Assembly (NCBI GenBank): GCA_020072815.1
Contig: JAIQGE010000006.1
Span: forward strand, 248,001 to 312,000
Source of the DNA: Terriglobia bacterium
Lineage (GTDB): Bacteria; Acidobacteriota; Terriglobia; Terriglobales; Acidobacteriaceae
Reading direction: 5' to 3'
DNA: 64,000 nucleotides
Part shown: in pieces, positions 23,964 to 33,560 of the stretch
How the letters are laid out: each line of letters opens with the position of its first letter
How positions within the stretch are numbered: position 1 is the first letter of the stretch
Notes under the pieces: generated by a model
Databases searched by the model: none
The model's input: the letters and a program-made list of their open reading frames with translations, nothing else
What the model was told of the DNA's origin: nothing
Translations under genes and position numbers: made by a program

Positions 23964-24836
23964 TTACTTGGTAGCTGGTGCAGTCGCGGCTGGGGCCGGA
24001 GCAGCGTCGCTGCTGGCGGTCATGTCGCTCAAGCTGTTCTTCATCAGGCTGATTTCCACGCGGCCGCCGCGGGCGCGCTTCATCTTGCCGTCTTCGCCCT
24101 GCAGAGGAGCGTTGCCCATACCCACGGTGTAGATGCGGTAGAGCGGAATGTTGTGGTTCAGGACCAAGTAACGGACCACCATCTGCGCCATCTCGCGTGA
24201 GCTTTCAATCGCGTGGGTTCCGGCGCCGGGCGAGAAGCCCTGCACTTCAACGATGTATCCCTTCTGGCCTTTCAAGGTCGTCGCCATCTGGTCCAGCGCT
24301 TCTTTGGCGTTGGGGCTCAGCGTGGTCTGTCCCGGACGGAAACGGATTTCAGCCTGGGTGACGGGCGTGTATTGGTCCAGTTTGCTGACCGTCTGCTCCA
24401 CGCCGTTGATGCGGGTGTGTGCGGTCTGGGCGGTCTGCTGCGCCTGGTTAGCGCGATTGCCGGCGTCCAGCGCGTGGCTGTCAGCTTCATTGGCTTTGCT
24501 CAACGCGTTGCGGATGCCTTCGGTGGAGCGGGCATCAACGTCAGCGATCATCTTGGCGTTCTTGGCGGTGAGTTCGTCCAGCTCATTCACGCGGCCGCGG
24601 ACCGGATCCAACTGGCGGTTGACATACTTTTTGCGGGCAAAGGGGTTCATGTGGCCCCAGAAACCTTCATGGCGCTCATACTTCAACGGCTCTTTGCCGG
24701 TTGCCGACTGATCAGGAGTCTGTGTCTGCTGCGCCTGTGGCTGATCTTGCGGAGTGTTGGACGTGCTCTGCTGCGCCAGCGCCGGAATTGCCAACGCTGC
24801 AACCAGTGTGAGCGACAAAATGTAATACTTCTTCAT
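23964..24836 (-). CDS. OmpA family outer-membrane/peptidoglycan-binding protein
   Basis: 290 residues. Signal peptide (YYILSLTLVAALAIPALAQ) then a Gln-rich region and a long heptad-like coiled coil (about residues 70-155: ELDELTAKNAKMIADVDAR ... NQAQQTAQTAHTRINGVEQ), followed by an OmpA-like domain (about residues 160-260) with FRPGQTTLSPNAKEALDQMATTL, EVQGFSPGAGTHAIESSREMAQMVVRYLV and RGGRVEISLMK. The domain normally binds diaminopimelate of peptidoglycan through Asp and Arg; RGGRVE holds the conserved Arg, and the Asp position (usually TDxxG) is here replaced by SPGAGT, so binding is uncertain. The start ATG has GGAGGAACT upstream. A terminator follows at 23891. Confidence 0.85.
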   Translation of the reverse strand: MKKYYILSLTLVAALAIPALAQQSTSNTPQDQPQAQQTQTPDQSATGKEPLKYERHEGFWGHMNPFARKKYVNRQLDPVRGRVNELDELTAKNAKMIADVDARSTEGIRNALSKANEADSHALDAGNRANQAQQTAQTAHTRINGVEQTVSKLDQYTPVTQAEIRFRPGQTTLSPNAKEALDQMATTLKGQKGYIVEVQGFSPGAGTHAIESSREMAQMVVRYLVLNHNIPLYRIYTVGMGNAPLQGEDGKMKRARGGRVEISLMKNSLSDMTASSDAAPAPAATAPATK

Positions 24837-25267
24837 TAGTTCCTCCGAACCGGGGGCTCGTATTTCATGCCTGAATTCTTTGCGTTGTACCAGATACCGG
24901 GGCTGCCTTGGTTTGCCCTGCCAGCCTGCGGCACATAACGCTACGCCTTTACCTAGTACACGCTGATTGCCAAACCCAGCGCCCAGGCTGGCCGTTCTAT
25001 GTTATTGATTATTAGAGTTTTACGGTTTACACCCTAGAAACCACCTCAGGCCCACCGGGTAAATTTTTCCCGATGAGGCGGCGGAAGGTATAACTTTGGA
25101 CGACCTCTCAGCCTTCGCGGTCCATAAAGCAGGTAAGCCCAAGTGCGTCCTCAAACGGCGGGTAGCCCGGGCGAGGCCGACTTGCGCGCCGAGCCCGCTG
25201 CTTCAGAAGCTGAAGGATGTTAAGCGGGAGAATCGTACGCTGGCGGTTTGGAGCGCAGCGACAAAAA
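24837..25267. other. Upstream region of the ompA-like gene, no other gene seen
   Basis: 431 bp between the divergent start of the OmpA-like gene and the end of the DinB gene. The only recognisable signal is the ribosome binding site GGAGGAAC of the OmpA-like gene. An AT-rich stretch near 25005-25035 may carry its promoter. No open frame here looks coding. Confidence 0.4.
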
Positions 25268-25780
25268 CTATCTGTATTTCTCTTGCAGCACCGCCAGGTG
25301 GTGTTCTACATGTCCGGCGATGATGTACGCCATGGCATTCACCGAGAAAACGTAACCGCTGGCGGTTCCGGTTCGCGTCCACGCTTCCGCCGGTAAGTTG
25401 CGGAAGAGCGTCAACGTCGCTTGCCGGATGGTGCGGAATTCCTCCACGTGGCTGGCCCAGGCGAATTGGTCCGCGTGGGCTGCCGCGGCGCTCACGTCCT
25501 GATCAAAGCCCGGCAGCGGCGCATCAAACCCGCGCGCAAACCACAGCGCGCGCGAGGCGAAGATACGCTCCGTGTCGTTCACGTGATTCATCATCTCCCG
25601 GATGCTCCACTTTCCCGGCGCGTAACGGTACAAGGATTTCTGTTCCGAGATTCCGTTGAGGACTTTCAAAGTGAAGTCCAGTTGCTTTTCCAGCGTGGCG
25701 ACAATGTCGCCGTCGGGTACGCGGTTGATGTATCGAAAATAATATTCAGCGGCTTCGTTGGCTTGAGGGCGGGGGACCAT
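25268..25780 (-). CDS. DinB family protein
   Basis: 170-residue four-helix-bundle protein of the DinB superfamily, a metal-binding fold related to thiol-dependent enzymes and stress-linked proteins. The three histidines typical of the family are visible: MMNHVNDTERIF near residue 62, and the C-terminal VEHHLAVLQ (two His). The block YAPGKWSIREMMNH matches the DinB_2 pattern YxxGKWxxxEVxxHVxD. Function in the family is not DNA damage repair in a direct sense; bacillithiol- or mycothiol-dependent transferases are relatives. The gene is surrounded by intergenic sequence and not obviously part of an operon. Confidence 0.85.
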   Translation of the reverse strand: MVPRPQANEAAEYYFRYINRVPDGDIVATLEKQLDFTLKVLNGISEQKSLYRYAPGKWSIREMMNHVNDTERIFASRALWFARGFDAPLPGFDQDVSAAAAHADQFAWASHVEEFRTIRQATLTLFRNLPAEAWTRTGTASGYVFSVNAMAYIIAGHVEHHLAVLQEKYR

Positions 25781-25914
25781 CTGTAAATGTTATCGCGGCG
25801 CGGAAAAACGTGCATCTTGCAGCGGGAGCACTCTGCGCTAGGCGACGGCTGTGGCCAACATTCTTTTGCTGGCTGCGCGCAAGGCTCTTGCCTGCCCTGC
25901 GCGAACCTCGCAAA

Positions 25915-28900
25915 TTACTGGATTATCAAGCTGCTTTCCAGCTGATAGGATGTACCGTCACTGTTCCGCACCACAACATCCGCAGGGCCTGAAGCGGCAG
26001 CGGGAACAATAAGGTTGATTGTGTTTTCATCAACCAAGGAGACAATCGCCGTCTGGCCGGCCACCGTTGCCGATGTTAGAGAATTGAATCCGCTTCCGCG
26101 GACGGTGATCTGCGTGCCAGGCGTCGCGCTGGCTGCGCTCAACGAGCCGATGGAGAGCGGCGCGGCGCCAAGGTCCACGATGGTGAGTCCGCGATTGGTG
26201 AGCAAGTAAACATGGCGCCCTCCAGAATCTATTGCCATGGGAACGCCAACGTTTGCGACGGTCTGGGCCAGGGAGAAGCGCATACGCAACGTGCCGTGGG
26301 GCACATCGATGATGTCGAATAGGTTCGGATAGGACACATAATAAAGGCTGCCCGCATCATTCAGCTTGGGCTCCTGCAGGGGAAAGAACGTGGACGAGGC
26401 ATCGAAGGACAGCCCGCCGTAAAAAACATCGGGGTGGGCCACATTCCCGAGCACATTGGCGGCAGAATCGGCGAAGAACCAATTCGACGTGTTCAACCCG
26501 AGTGATGCGGCCACGTTCCCGTCTCCGGAAATGGCTTTTAGATTGAGGGGTGTGAACCGGGTCCCATTAAAGCTTTGCAGCACCGCGTCATAGATGCAGT
26601 TATTGAACGCCACCCTGGTGCCGTTCTGGCTGGAAGCCACAAAATTGCCGTTCAATGCATCCGCTGCCGGGCAGTTCACGTTGTTGAACGCCGTGGAAGT
26701 CTTGGCCGAGAGATCGACTTGAAAAAGCTGTCCTCTAGGACCGCACCCAATGGCCGGTAACCCTCCGGTCACGACGAAAGCGCGATTGTTGATGCTGGCG
26801 GCCACGTACAGCGGGCCGATCGTGCAGCGCGGGTCGCCGGTGTCTACGGGTGCGACCGCGATCGCGCTGCTGCTAGCGGGGTTGTCGGGGTCCACCACCA
26901 CCAGCGATCCATCCTGCAGATCAGCGGCCAGCAAGAGGCTGCCATCCGGGCTCAACGCCATCCCCGCAAAGTTCTTCGCGGCGCCCAGAGCGGGCGGCGT
27001 GAGGGGCGCCAGGAACCGGCTGGAACTGAGAGAAAATACGTCAATGTGGTCCCCGGCTGAGAGATAGAGTTGCTGGCGCTTGCCGTCATAAAGAATTGCA
27101 TTGAAGGTATCGACCGACGCAAAGTCAGTTACGCTCTGAGCATAAAAGATGGCTCTCGGCAGCGTTGATGTGCCGGTCGGCGTAGTAACTTTGACATCAG
27201 CAAATCCCGGGACGCCGGGGGGCGCGGCAAAGCTGACCGTGCCGGCGGGGAATGGGTATCCACCAAAGGTAACGGAACTAATGCGGGGAGACGATGCCGT
27301 GATCGTTGCCGGCGACGCTGCGACGGTTATTGATCCTGCGCTGTTGCTGGATGGCAATCCAAAACCCGCGATCTGGCCTGTGGATCCGCCGTTCGGAGAC
27401 GCTCCCGCTTGAACGCTAAACTCGGCAAACGGGCCGTAGGAGAAAAAGAGCGGGTTGAAAACTTCAATGCCATTGGGGAAAAGCATCTTCACATGGACCG
27501 GCCCCGGAGCGCTGCCTGGAGGCGATGTAATCGTGAGGGTATGGCTGGAGTCCACTCGGCCTGTACCTCGGTTCGTTCCATACCAGACATCGGGTGCAAA
27601 CGGAAAAGGGTTCCCGAAGCCTCCCGACGTTGTTCCTCCCGAAAGCGGCCCAGCTTGAGGCGACATATGTTGGAGAAACGTAGGCGTCCCAGGCTCGCTG
27701 GCGACGAAATTAGTAGAAAACGTGGCGTCATCGAAAGCTATGCCGTAGTCCTCCAGCCCCAAGACCATTCCGGTATTGTCCACGGCGAAGGGAATAGGCA
27801 TAAAAAAGGGTGGAAACAATGTGGTGCCTGCCGGAATCAGGGGCATGGCTGGCGCCTTCGTAACAACCTGCAGGGTATTCGGATCGATGGTCAAGATCAC
27901 GGGGGTAAAGTCGGGCATGGACACCTCATACAGCAGGCCGGTGTCCGGACTAAATATCGTGCCCCCATCAAATGATGCGCCGCCTAAAATGGAAGACTGG
28001 CCGATCCCAGGAATTACGCCGAGAGGGTTGAAATCGCCGTCAAACATTGCATAGCCTGCCACCACGCGCGAACCGTCAAAATTCACTGAACCGGTGAGGG
28101 GCTGTCCGCCAATGTTGACGGGAATACTGAAGGATTTGGTGATCACGTCGTAAAAGAAAGCAAGTCCGCCTGAATCCGCCGGGAAGCAATACACCTTCTT
28201 GCCATTCCCGGTTTTTTGCATCAGTCCAAAGCCCCCTGGGACTGGGGCAGTGAGCGGCGTCATTGTGTTCAGAGTTGGATCCCAAATGAATGGTTGAAGA
28301 GACCCGAATCCGCCGAGAGCCGCCACCACCATAACAGTTCCATCAGAGAGCGTGAAGATTTGAAAATCTTCCCAAGGGGTAAGGCCGGAGCTGGGCAGGT
28401 TCAGAGCGGGCAGGGCGTGGCGAGTGACCGCAAAACTATTGGTGTTGATTTCGTAGATTTGTGTCCCGCCCATCCCAACCCAGACCCGGGAGTTGTCCGT
28501 GCTAATGTCCAAGCCGCGCGGGTCTTTCACGGAGATGCTGGCCGTGATGGCGTGTGTGGTGGAAGAAATCACGTCCACTCGATTCCACGAAGGGTTGCTG
28601 GCAAAGACCAGCTTATGAAGACTGTCATAAACCGCGGAAAAGGGACTGCCCTCCGTAGAAACATAGTCGGTACGGTTGTTCGGAAGTGAACCAGCCGGCT
28701 GCGTGACGTCTAAGAGGAACGTGATACTCTGCGGCGCCACGGGGGCCTGCGGAGTTCCCGTGAGCGTTATCGTAACGTTTTGTGAAATCGGCGCACTGCT
28801 GCTTGCTGTGATTGCGATGGTGGTGGACTGTCCAGGAATTATGGGATTAGGCGTAAGCGTGGCCGTAGTGCCAGGGGGGAGTCCACTCAGAGACAAGGCT

Positions 28901-29475
28901 ATGTCATAGTCTACTGCTTGGCCGCTCGCGTTGGTGAAGAACTGGATCTGGCCTGAACCACCGCCGATTCCCGCTCCAACCTCTCTGAAAATTGGAATTG
29001 CAAAGGAGAAATTCGTCGGCGTGCTCTGCACGGTGACAGAAATGTTCGCGGTGGTTGTAGCTGATCCAGCCTGCCCATTCAACGCAATCACGAAGTTGCC
29101 AACCGCGAGGTTGGCGGCCGCGACCAGAGTAATTGGCGCCCCGCCGGCGGGAACTGAAAGGGGAAACGTAGTGCTGGTGGTGAGACCGGCGGGCAGCGTA
29201 CCCAGAGTTACGCTCGGTGTGCCCGAACCGCCCGACGCTTTCACCGTGACGGTAATCGTGCTATTGGGAACGATGAGCAGCGGGTTGGGCGTAACCGAGA
29301 TCGAGAGTATCCCCGGGCCGTTGCCGCCGCCTACAGATCCGGGTTGCGACGAACCTCCTCCGCAGGAAATGATGAAACTACAAAGACATATGATTGCCAC
29401 TAGAACAACGAACTTGACTCCATGACCTGTCCACAGATCAATTTGGCATGAGTGCTCTCTTATTTGGGCATCCAT
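25915..29475 (-). CDS. Large surface lipoprotein with beta-propeller and IPT/TIG-like domains
   Basis: 1186 residues. The N-terminus holds a hydrophobic signal (VVLVAIICLCSFIISC) with lipobox IISC, so Cys at about residue 38 is probably lipidated. Bacterial Ig-like segments (SVTPNPLLIVPNSTITVTVKASGG and a second around residue 200) come next. The large middle part has YVTN/WD-like stretches (YDSLHKLVFASNPSWNRVDVI, LDISTDNSRVWVGMGG) that look like a beta-propeller. The C-terminus repeats Ig/IPT-type beta sandwiches, ending GTQITVRGSGFNSLTSATVAGQTA..., which is a clear IPT/TIG-like motif. Such proteins usually stand on the cell surface. No function is known to me. Confidence 0.8.
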   Translation of the reverse strand: MDAQIREHSCQIDLWTGHGVKFVVLVAIICLCSFIISCGGGSSQPGSVGGGNGPGILSISVTPNPLLIVPNSTITVTVKASGGSGTPSVTLGTLPAGLTTSTTFPLSVPAGGAPITLVAAANLAVGNFVIALNGQAGSATTTANISVTVQSTPTNFSFAIPIFREVGAGIGGGSGQIQFFTNASGQAVDYDIALSLSGLPPGTTATLTPNPIIPGQSTTIAITASSSAPISQNVTITLTGTPQAPVAPQSITFLLDVTQPAGSLPNNRTDYVSTEGSPFSAVYDSLHKLVFASNPSWNRVDVISSTTHAITASISVKDPRGLDISTDNSRVWVGMGGTQIYEINTNSFAVTRHALPALNLPSSGLTPWEDFQIFTLSDGTVMVVAALGGFGSLQPFIWDPTLNTMTPLTAPVPGGFGLMQKTGNGKKVYCFPADSGGLAFFYDVITKSFSIPVNIGGQPLTGSVNFDGSRVVAGYAMFDGDFNPLGVIPGIGQSSILGGASFDGGTIFSPDTGLLYEVSMPDFTPVILTIDPNTLQVVTKAPAMPLIPAGTTLFPPFFMPIPFAVDNTGMVLGLEDYGIAFDDATFSTNFVASEPGTPTFLQHMSPQAGPLSGGTTSGGFGNPFPFAPDVWYGTNRGTGRVDSSHTLTITSPPGSAPGPVHVKMLFPNGIEVFNPLFFSYGPFAEFSVQAGASPNGGSTGQIAGFGLPSSNSAGSITVAASPATITASSPRISSVTFGGYPFPAGTVSFAAPPGVPGFADVKVTTPTGTSTLPRAIFYAQSVTDFASVDTFNAILYDGKRQQLYLSAGDHIDVFSLSSSRFLAPLTPPALGAAKNFAGMALSPDGSLLLAADLQDGSLVVVDPDNPASSSAIAVAPVDTGDPRCTIGPLYVAASINNRAFVVTGGLPAIGCGPRGQLFQVDLSAKTSTAFNNVNCPAADALNGNFVASSQNGTRVAFNNCIYDAVLQSFNGTRFTPLNLKAISGDGNVAASLGLNTSNWFFADSAANVLGNVAHPDVFYGGLSFDASSTFFPLQEPKLNDAGSLYYVSYPNLFDIIDVPHGTLRMRFSLAQTVANVGVPMAIDSGGRHVYLLTNRGLTIVDLGAAPLSIGSLSAASATPGTQITVRGSGFNSLTSATVAGQTAIVSLVDENTINLIVPAAASGPADVVVRNSDGTSYQLESSLIIQ

Positions 29476-29713
29476 CGGAACCTCAGCAAAAGCATAGTCA
29501 GTTGCTTAATCAGGCTAGATTGTAACTACACAGGCTTGCAGGGAACAACAGACAATTCGTGACGATGGGAGCAAAAACTAAGACTCAATCCTCGGCGGGA
29601 CCTTGGGTTGGCGGTATTCCAGCATCATGAACCTAACCAATATTGTTCCAGCTTGCCGCGAGTCTTCTAGCGATGCACTGTTCGCAATACAATGCCATCT
29701 TTGCTTCCCGTGC

Positions 29714-30847
29714 TTAGCTGCCGATGCGCCCCATCGCTCCGCAAAACCGCCGGTGTTGTTCGCGGACGTAAGTGTCGGTCATGCCCGCAATGTAGTCGCA
29801 TACCACGCGATACACCGGCTCCTGCTGGGTCTTTTCCTGGTAGGTGGGCGGCAGGTCCTGCGGCGATTGCAGAAAAAATGCGAACAGCTCGCCAATCACC
29901 TGCTCCGCCTGTTCCTTTTCCGGCTTCAGGTCCGGGCTGAAGTACAGCGCCTGATAAAGAAATTGGCGGAGCTGGCGGCGTTCGGCGTCCACTTCCGGAC
30001 TGAAGGCAAAAAGCCGGCGGGGGAACTTGCGCACGTCGTCCACCGATTGCACGCCCGCCTCGCCGATGAGCTTTCTGGTGTTGCCAATCAAATCGCTGAC
30101 CAGGCGGTCAAGCATGCGCTTAAGCGCCTCATTGAATTTCAGTTTGCCGGCGGCGTCGGGATAGAGCCGCTCCACTTCCTCGTACAGGCGGGCGAACAGC
30201 GGGACGTTTTCCCGCACCTGGTCGCGCGTCAGAATCATGGCTTCCATGCCGTCGTCCAGGTCGGCGGTGGAGTAGGCGATTTCATCGGTCAGGTCAATGA
30301 GCTGGGCTTCCAGCGGCGGCCGCTGCTCCAAAAGGTATTCGGCCAGCTGGGGAAATCCGCGCGGGTCATAGTCGCGCGAGTGCTTGATGATGCCTTCGCG
30401 CACTTCAAACGTCAGGTTCAGCCCGGGGAAATCCGCGTAGCGCTGCTCAAACTGTTCCACCGTGCGCAGGGCGTGCAGATTGTGGTCAAAAACGTCGCCG
30501 TGCTCGCGCATCAGCGTGTCCAGCGTGCGCTCACCGGCGTGGCCAAACGGCGGATGGCCGACGTCGTGCACCAGCGCCAGCGCTTCCACCAGATCTTCAT
30601 TCAGGCCCAGTTCGGCGGCGATGGTCCGCGAAATCTGCGCCACTTCAATGGTATGCGTCAGGCGGTTGCGGAAATGATCAGAATGGCGGCGGGTGAACAC
30701 CTGTGTCTTGTTCTCCAGCCGGCGAAAGGCCCGCGAGTGCACCACGCGGTCGCGGTCGCGCTGGAAGACATTGCGGTAGGCGTGGACCGGCTCAGGATAG
30801 CGCCGTCCCCGGCTGTCTTCCGCCCGCAACGCGTAGGGAGCAAGCAT
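29714..30847 (-). CDS. dgt: dGTPase-type HD-domain triphosphohydrolase
   Basis: 377-residue HD-domain enzyme of the Dgt type, which hydrolyses dGTP (or other dNTPs) to nucleoside and triphosphate. The N-terminus has the family's RAFRRLENKTQVF motif. Metal-binding HD signature: His65 in NRLTHTIEVAQI, His94-Asp95 in ALVHDVGHPPFGHAGE, with further His/Asp in ISDEIAYSTADLDDG-like region (written IDLTDEIAYSTADLDDG), residue about 200. The length and order match the acidobacterial dGTPase-like proteins rather than the 500-residue E. coli Dgt. Substrate range was not tested; dGTP is the family default. It diverges from mbfA at 30997 with a 149-bp gap. Confidence 0.92.
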   Translation of the reverse strand: MLAPYALRAEDSRGRRYPEPVHAYRNVFQRDRDRVVHSRAFRRLENKTQVFTRRHSDHFRNRLTHTIEVAQISRTIAAELGLNEDLVEALALVHDVGHPPFGHAGERTLDTLMREHGDVFDHNLHALRTVEQFEQRYADFPGLNLTFEVREGIIKHSRDYDPRGFPQLAEYLLEQRPPLEAQLIDLTDEIAYSTADLDDGMEAMILTRDQVRENVPLFARLYEEVERLYPDAAGKLKFNEALKRMLDRLVSDLIGNTRKLIGEAGVQSVDDVRKFPRRLFAFSPEVDAERRQLRQFLYQALYFSPDLKPEKEQAEQVIGELFAFFLQSPQDLPPTYQEKTQQEPVYRVVCDYIAGMTDTYVREQHRRFCGAMGRIGS

Positions 30848-30996
30848 GGCATGATTCTAAATTTGTTTTCATCACTGCCGGAAGAATGTTTTTTCGAAGA
30901 GCGATTTCTGGAAAATGATTTCAGCCGGACTTTGGGCTGGCAAGACCGGCGCTCGGCCCAGCCGCAACAAAATCGTTTACAATTTCCGCTTAATTT

Positions 30997-31959
30997 ATGC
31001 GTACCTTTGAGAGCCTTTCTGAGCAGGAAATCCTTGCTCTGGCGATTTCGCTGGAGGAGGAAGACGAACGCATTTACGCCGATTACGCCGAGGGACTGCG
31101 CGCCGACTTTCCCGCCACCGCCACCATGTTTGACGGCATGCGTGAAGAAGAGTCCGGGCACCGGCGCCGCCTGATCGAGCTGTACCGCAGCAAGTTCGGT
31201 GAGCACATTCCGCTGGTCCGGCGCAATGACGTAAAAGGGCTGGTGCACCGCAGTCCCATGTGGCTGAGCAAGCCGTTCCGCATGGAAGCGGTGCGCCGGG
31301 AAGCCGCCACCATGGAAGTGGAGACCCGGCGGTTCTATGAAAAGTCCGCCGACCGCACGCGGGACGCCAGCATCCGGCAACTGCTCAACGATCTGGCGCA
31401 GGAAGAGCGAACGCATGAGCACCGCGCCGAGGAACTCGGTGAAAAGCTCGACGAAAACGTCCGCGGCCGCGAAGAAGCTGCCAGCCGCAAGCTGTTTGTG
31501 CTGCAAATTATCCAGCCGGGCCTGGCCGGATTGATGGACGGTTCGGTTTCCACCCTGGCGCCGGTCTTCACCGCAGCGTTTGCCAAGCAAGAATCGCACC
31601 TTGCGTTTCTCGTGGGGATGGCCGCGTCCATCGGGGCTGGCATCAGCATGGGATTTGCCGAAGCGCTCTCTGACGACGGCAGCCTCACCGGCCGCGGCCA
31701 CCCGTGGATTCGCGGACTGGTTTGCGGCCTGATGACCACCATCGGCGGCATTGGCCACACGCTGCCGTTTCTCATTCCGGATTTCAAAGTCGCCCTGACG
31801 GTTGCCGTGGCCGTGGTGCTGGCGGAGCTGGGGACCATCTCCTGGGTGCGCCATCGCTACATGGAGTCACCGTGGTTTTCCGCGACCATGCAGGTTGTTC
31901 TGGGCGGATTGTTGGTGCTGGCTACGGGGATGTTGCTGGGGAAATATGGTGGCGACTAG
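30997..31959 (+). CDS. mbfA: Ferritin-like / VIT1 membrane iron transporter (MbfA type)
   Basis: 320 residues. The N-terminal half (about 1-165) is a ferritin-like four-helix domain with carboxylate and His metal ligands: SLEEEDERIYADY, MREEESGHRRRLI (ExxH), MEVETRRFYEKSA, and LAQEERTHEHRAEEL (ExxH). The C-terminal half is a VIT1/CCC1-type membrane domain with PGLAGLMDGSVSTLAPVFTAAFA, SIGAGISMGFAEALSDDG, and three later spans. The fusion is that of the alphaproteobacterial MbfA, a membrane iron exporter that protects against H2O2 and excess iron. It shares the divergent region with dgt. Confidence 0.9.
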   Translation: MRTFESLSEQEILALAISLEEEDERIYADYAEGLRADFPATATMFDGMREEESGHRRRLIELYRSKFGEHIPLVRRNDVKGLVHRSPMWLSKPFRMEAVRREAATMEVETRRFYEKSADRTRDASIRQLLNDLAQEERTHEHRAEELGEKLDENVRGREEAASRKLFVLQIIQPGLAGLMDGSVSTLAPVFTAAFAKQESHLAFLVGMAASIGAGISMGFAEALSDDGSLTGRGHPWIRGLVCGLMTTIGGIGHTLPFLIPDFKVALTVAVAVVLAELGTISWVRHRYMESPWFSATMQVVLGGLLVLATGMLLGKYGGD

Positions 31960-32056
31960 CCCAAAAACCTTACCGCTGATTTGCGCGGATAAACGCAGAC
32001 AATAGCAAGGCCGCCGTGAAGTCGGCTGATCAGTGTGAATAGCAAGGAAGATTGCT

Positions 32057-32347
32057 ATGAAAAAGGCGATGCTCGCGGTCTGTGCCATTCCTTTTGGCTG
32101 CGGTCTTATCTCGACGGCGCTTTTCTTTTATCAGGGGGGATTTGGCGGCGGGCATGGCCGGTTCGATCAGATCATCTTCTATCTTGGTTTGCCCTCGATT
32201 CTCTTTCTCGAACAGGTTCCTTTCCCAAAACTTTTCGAGAGGTCTGATTTACTGCAAATCATCTGGGTGCCGACAGTCATTAATGTCTTCTTGTTGGCAG
32301 CAGGGACGCTTCTCTTCATGAAGCTTACGGCAAGGCGTTCCCGGTGA
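32057..32347 (+). CDS. Small membrane protein of unknown function
   Basis: 96 residues with three likely membrane spans (AMLAVCAIPFGCGLISTALFF, DQIIFYLGLPSILFL, VPTVINVFLLAAGTLLFM). It has a good ribosome binding site (AAGGAAG, 8 bases before ATG 32057). I do not recognise it. It follows mbfA by about 100 bp and may be co-transcribed. Lower GC content than its neighbours suggests either recent acquisition or relaxed constraint. Confidence 0.7.
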   Translation: MKKAMLAVCAIPFGCGLISTALFFYQGGFGGGHGRFDQIIFYLGLPSILFLEQVPFPKLFERSDLLQIIWVPTVINVFLLAAGTLLFMKLTARRSR

Positions 32348-32390
32348 GGCTGAGGACTCTCGGGAGAACTCCTGACGCGGCATGGTGGCG

Positions 32391-32456
32391 CAAGCATCCT
32401 CGGGATCTTTCGACTCGCTCTCACTCCTCCGTCGCTCGTGCTCGCTCAAGATGACA
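32391..32456. repeat. Dispersed inverted repeat (ctcgggatctttcgactcgc .. gctcaagatgac)
   Basis: Between 32391 and 32456 there is an imperfect dyad of the type tcctcgggatctttcgactcg ... cgctcgtgctcgctcaagatgacaa. Similar sequence is a well-known dispersed repeat of many environmental bacteria (memory, not a search). It lies between a plus gene and a convergent minus gene. Confidence 0.5.
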
Positions 32457-32495
32457 AAAAGCAGCGAGCCCGGATGAAACACGCAGATCAAGAAC

Positions 32496-33560
32496 TCACT
32501 CCCACAACACTGACTTATCAATCTGCTTGATCGTCGTTCTTCCGGTCAACGCCATGGCCATTTCCAGTTCCGTCTTAAGGATTTCCATCACCCGGGCCAC
32601 GCCTGCTGCCCCGGCCACGGCCAGCGCATATAAATAAGGACGGCCGACCAGCACCGCGCTCGCACCCAGGGCGATGGCCTTCACCACGTCGGTACCGCGA
32701 CGAATGCCGCCGTCCACCAGCAACGGAATCTTGCCCTGGATCTTCTCGGCAATCCGCGGCAGGGCTTCGGCGGTGCTGGGGAGCGTATCCAGATTGCGCG
32801 CGCCGTGGTTGGAGATGATCAATCCGTCCACGCCGGAGTTCGCCGCCTGCAGCGCGTCGTCAGGGTTCATCACGCCTTTGAGCAGCACGGGGACTTTGGC
32901 GATCGAGCGCAGCCACTCAATGTCTTTCCACGTCAGCTTGGGATTGAGCAGCGCGCTGTAAATCGCGCCCTGCGGCGGGCGATGGCTCACCGCGCCCAGG
33001 TTCAGGTTGGGCAGCTTGAAGTCGACCGGCAGGTTGAAATGCGAGCGGGCTTCGCGATGCCGCGCGCCCAGCACCGGCGTGTCCACGGTGACGCACAGCG
33101 CCTGGCATCCCGCGGCCTGCGCGCGCTGCACCATCTCCCGCGTGAGTTCCCGGTCCATCTGCGTGTACAACTGGAACCACACCGGATACTTGGACATGGC
33201 CGTCACGCTTTCCACCGCTTCCGTGGAATACGAACTCAGGACCGTAGCCGCGTGGGCAAGGTTGGCGCCGGCCACCGTGGCCAATTCGGCTTCCGGATGG
33301 AACAGACGATGAAACGCCGCGGGCGCCAGCAGAATGGGCGTTTCCATCTTGTGGCCCAACAATTCCGTCTCCGTGTTGATCTGCGATACGTCCACCAGCA
33401 CGCGGGGATTCAGCCGCAGGCGCTTCCAGTCTTCGCTGTTGGCGCGCATGGTGAGCTCGTCCGCCGCGCCGCCGGAAACATAGGACAGCGCCATGGGCGA
33501 CATGTGTTCCGGCGCGATGGTTTCAAATTCGCTGAGGGAGAGAATGTCTTCGGGTTTCAT
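32496..33560 (-). CDS. FMN-dependent alpha-hydroxy-acid oxidase
   Basis: 354-residue TIM-barrel flavoprotein of the alpha-hydroxy-acid dehydrogenase family (lactate oxidase, lactate monooxygenase, LldD, glycolate oxidase). The catalytic region SNHGARNLDTLPST holds the conserved His and Arg. Other family motifs are LLKGVMNPDDALQAANSGVDGLI, LVDGGIRRGTDVVKAIALGASAVLVGRPYL, and DTPVLGARHREARSHFNLP. N-terminal VSGGAADELTMRAN contains the ligand-contact start. The substrate is not determined. Oxidases make H2O2 while dehydrogenases pass electrons to quinones, and the residues do not separate these here. The gene is transcribed divergently from the region at 33561-34094. Confidence 0.93.
   Translation of the reverse strand: MKPEDILSLSEFETIAPEHMSPMALSYVSGGAADELTMRANSEDWKRLRLNPRVLVDVSQINTETELLGHKMETPILLAPAAFHRLFHPEAELATVAGANLAHAATVLSSYSTEAVESVTAMSKYPVWFQLYTQMDRELTREMVQRAQAAGCQALCVTVDTPVLGARHREARSHFNLPVDFKLPNLNLGAVSHRPPQGAIYSALLNPKLTWKDIEWLRSIAKVPVLLKGVMNPDDALQAANSGVDGLIISNHGARNLDTLPSTAEALPRIAEKIQGKIPLLVDGGIRRGTDVVKAIALGASAVLVGRPYLYALAVAGAAGVARVMEILKTELEMAMALTGRTTIKQIDKSVLWE

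Noticed and set aside
25096-25323. 75-residue plus-strand open frame
   Set aside because: Overlaps the DinB gene, no ribosome binding site and no similarity I recognise.
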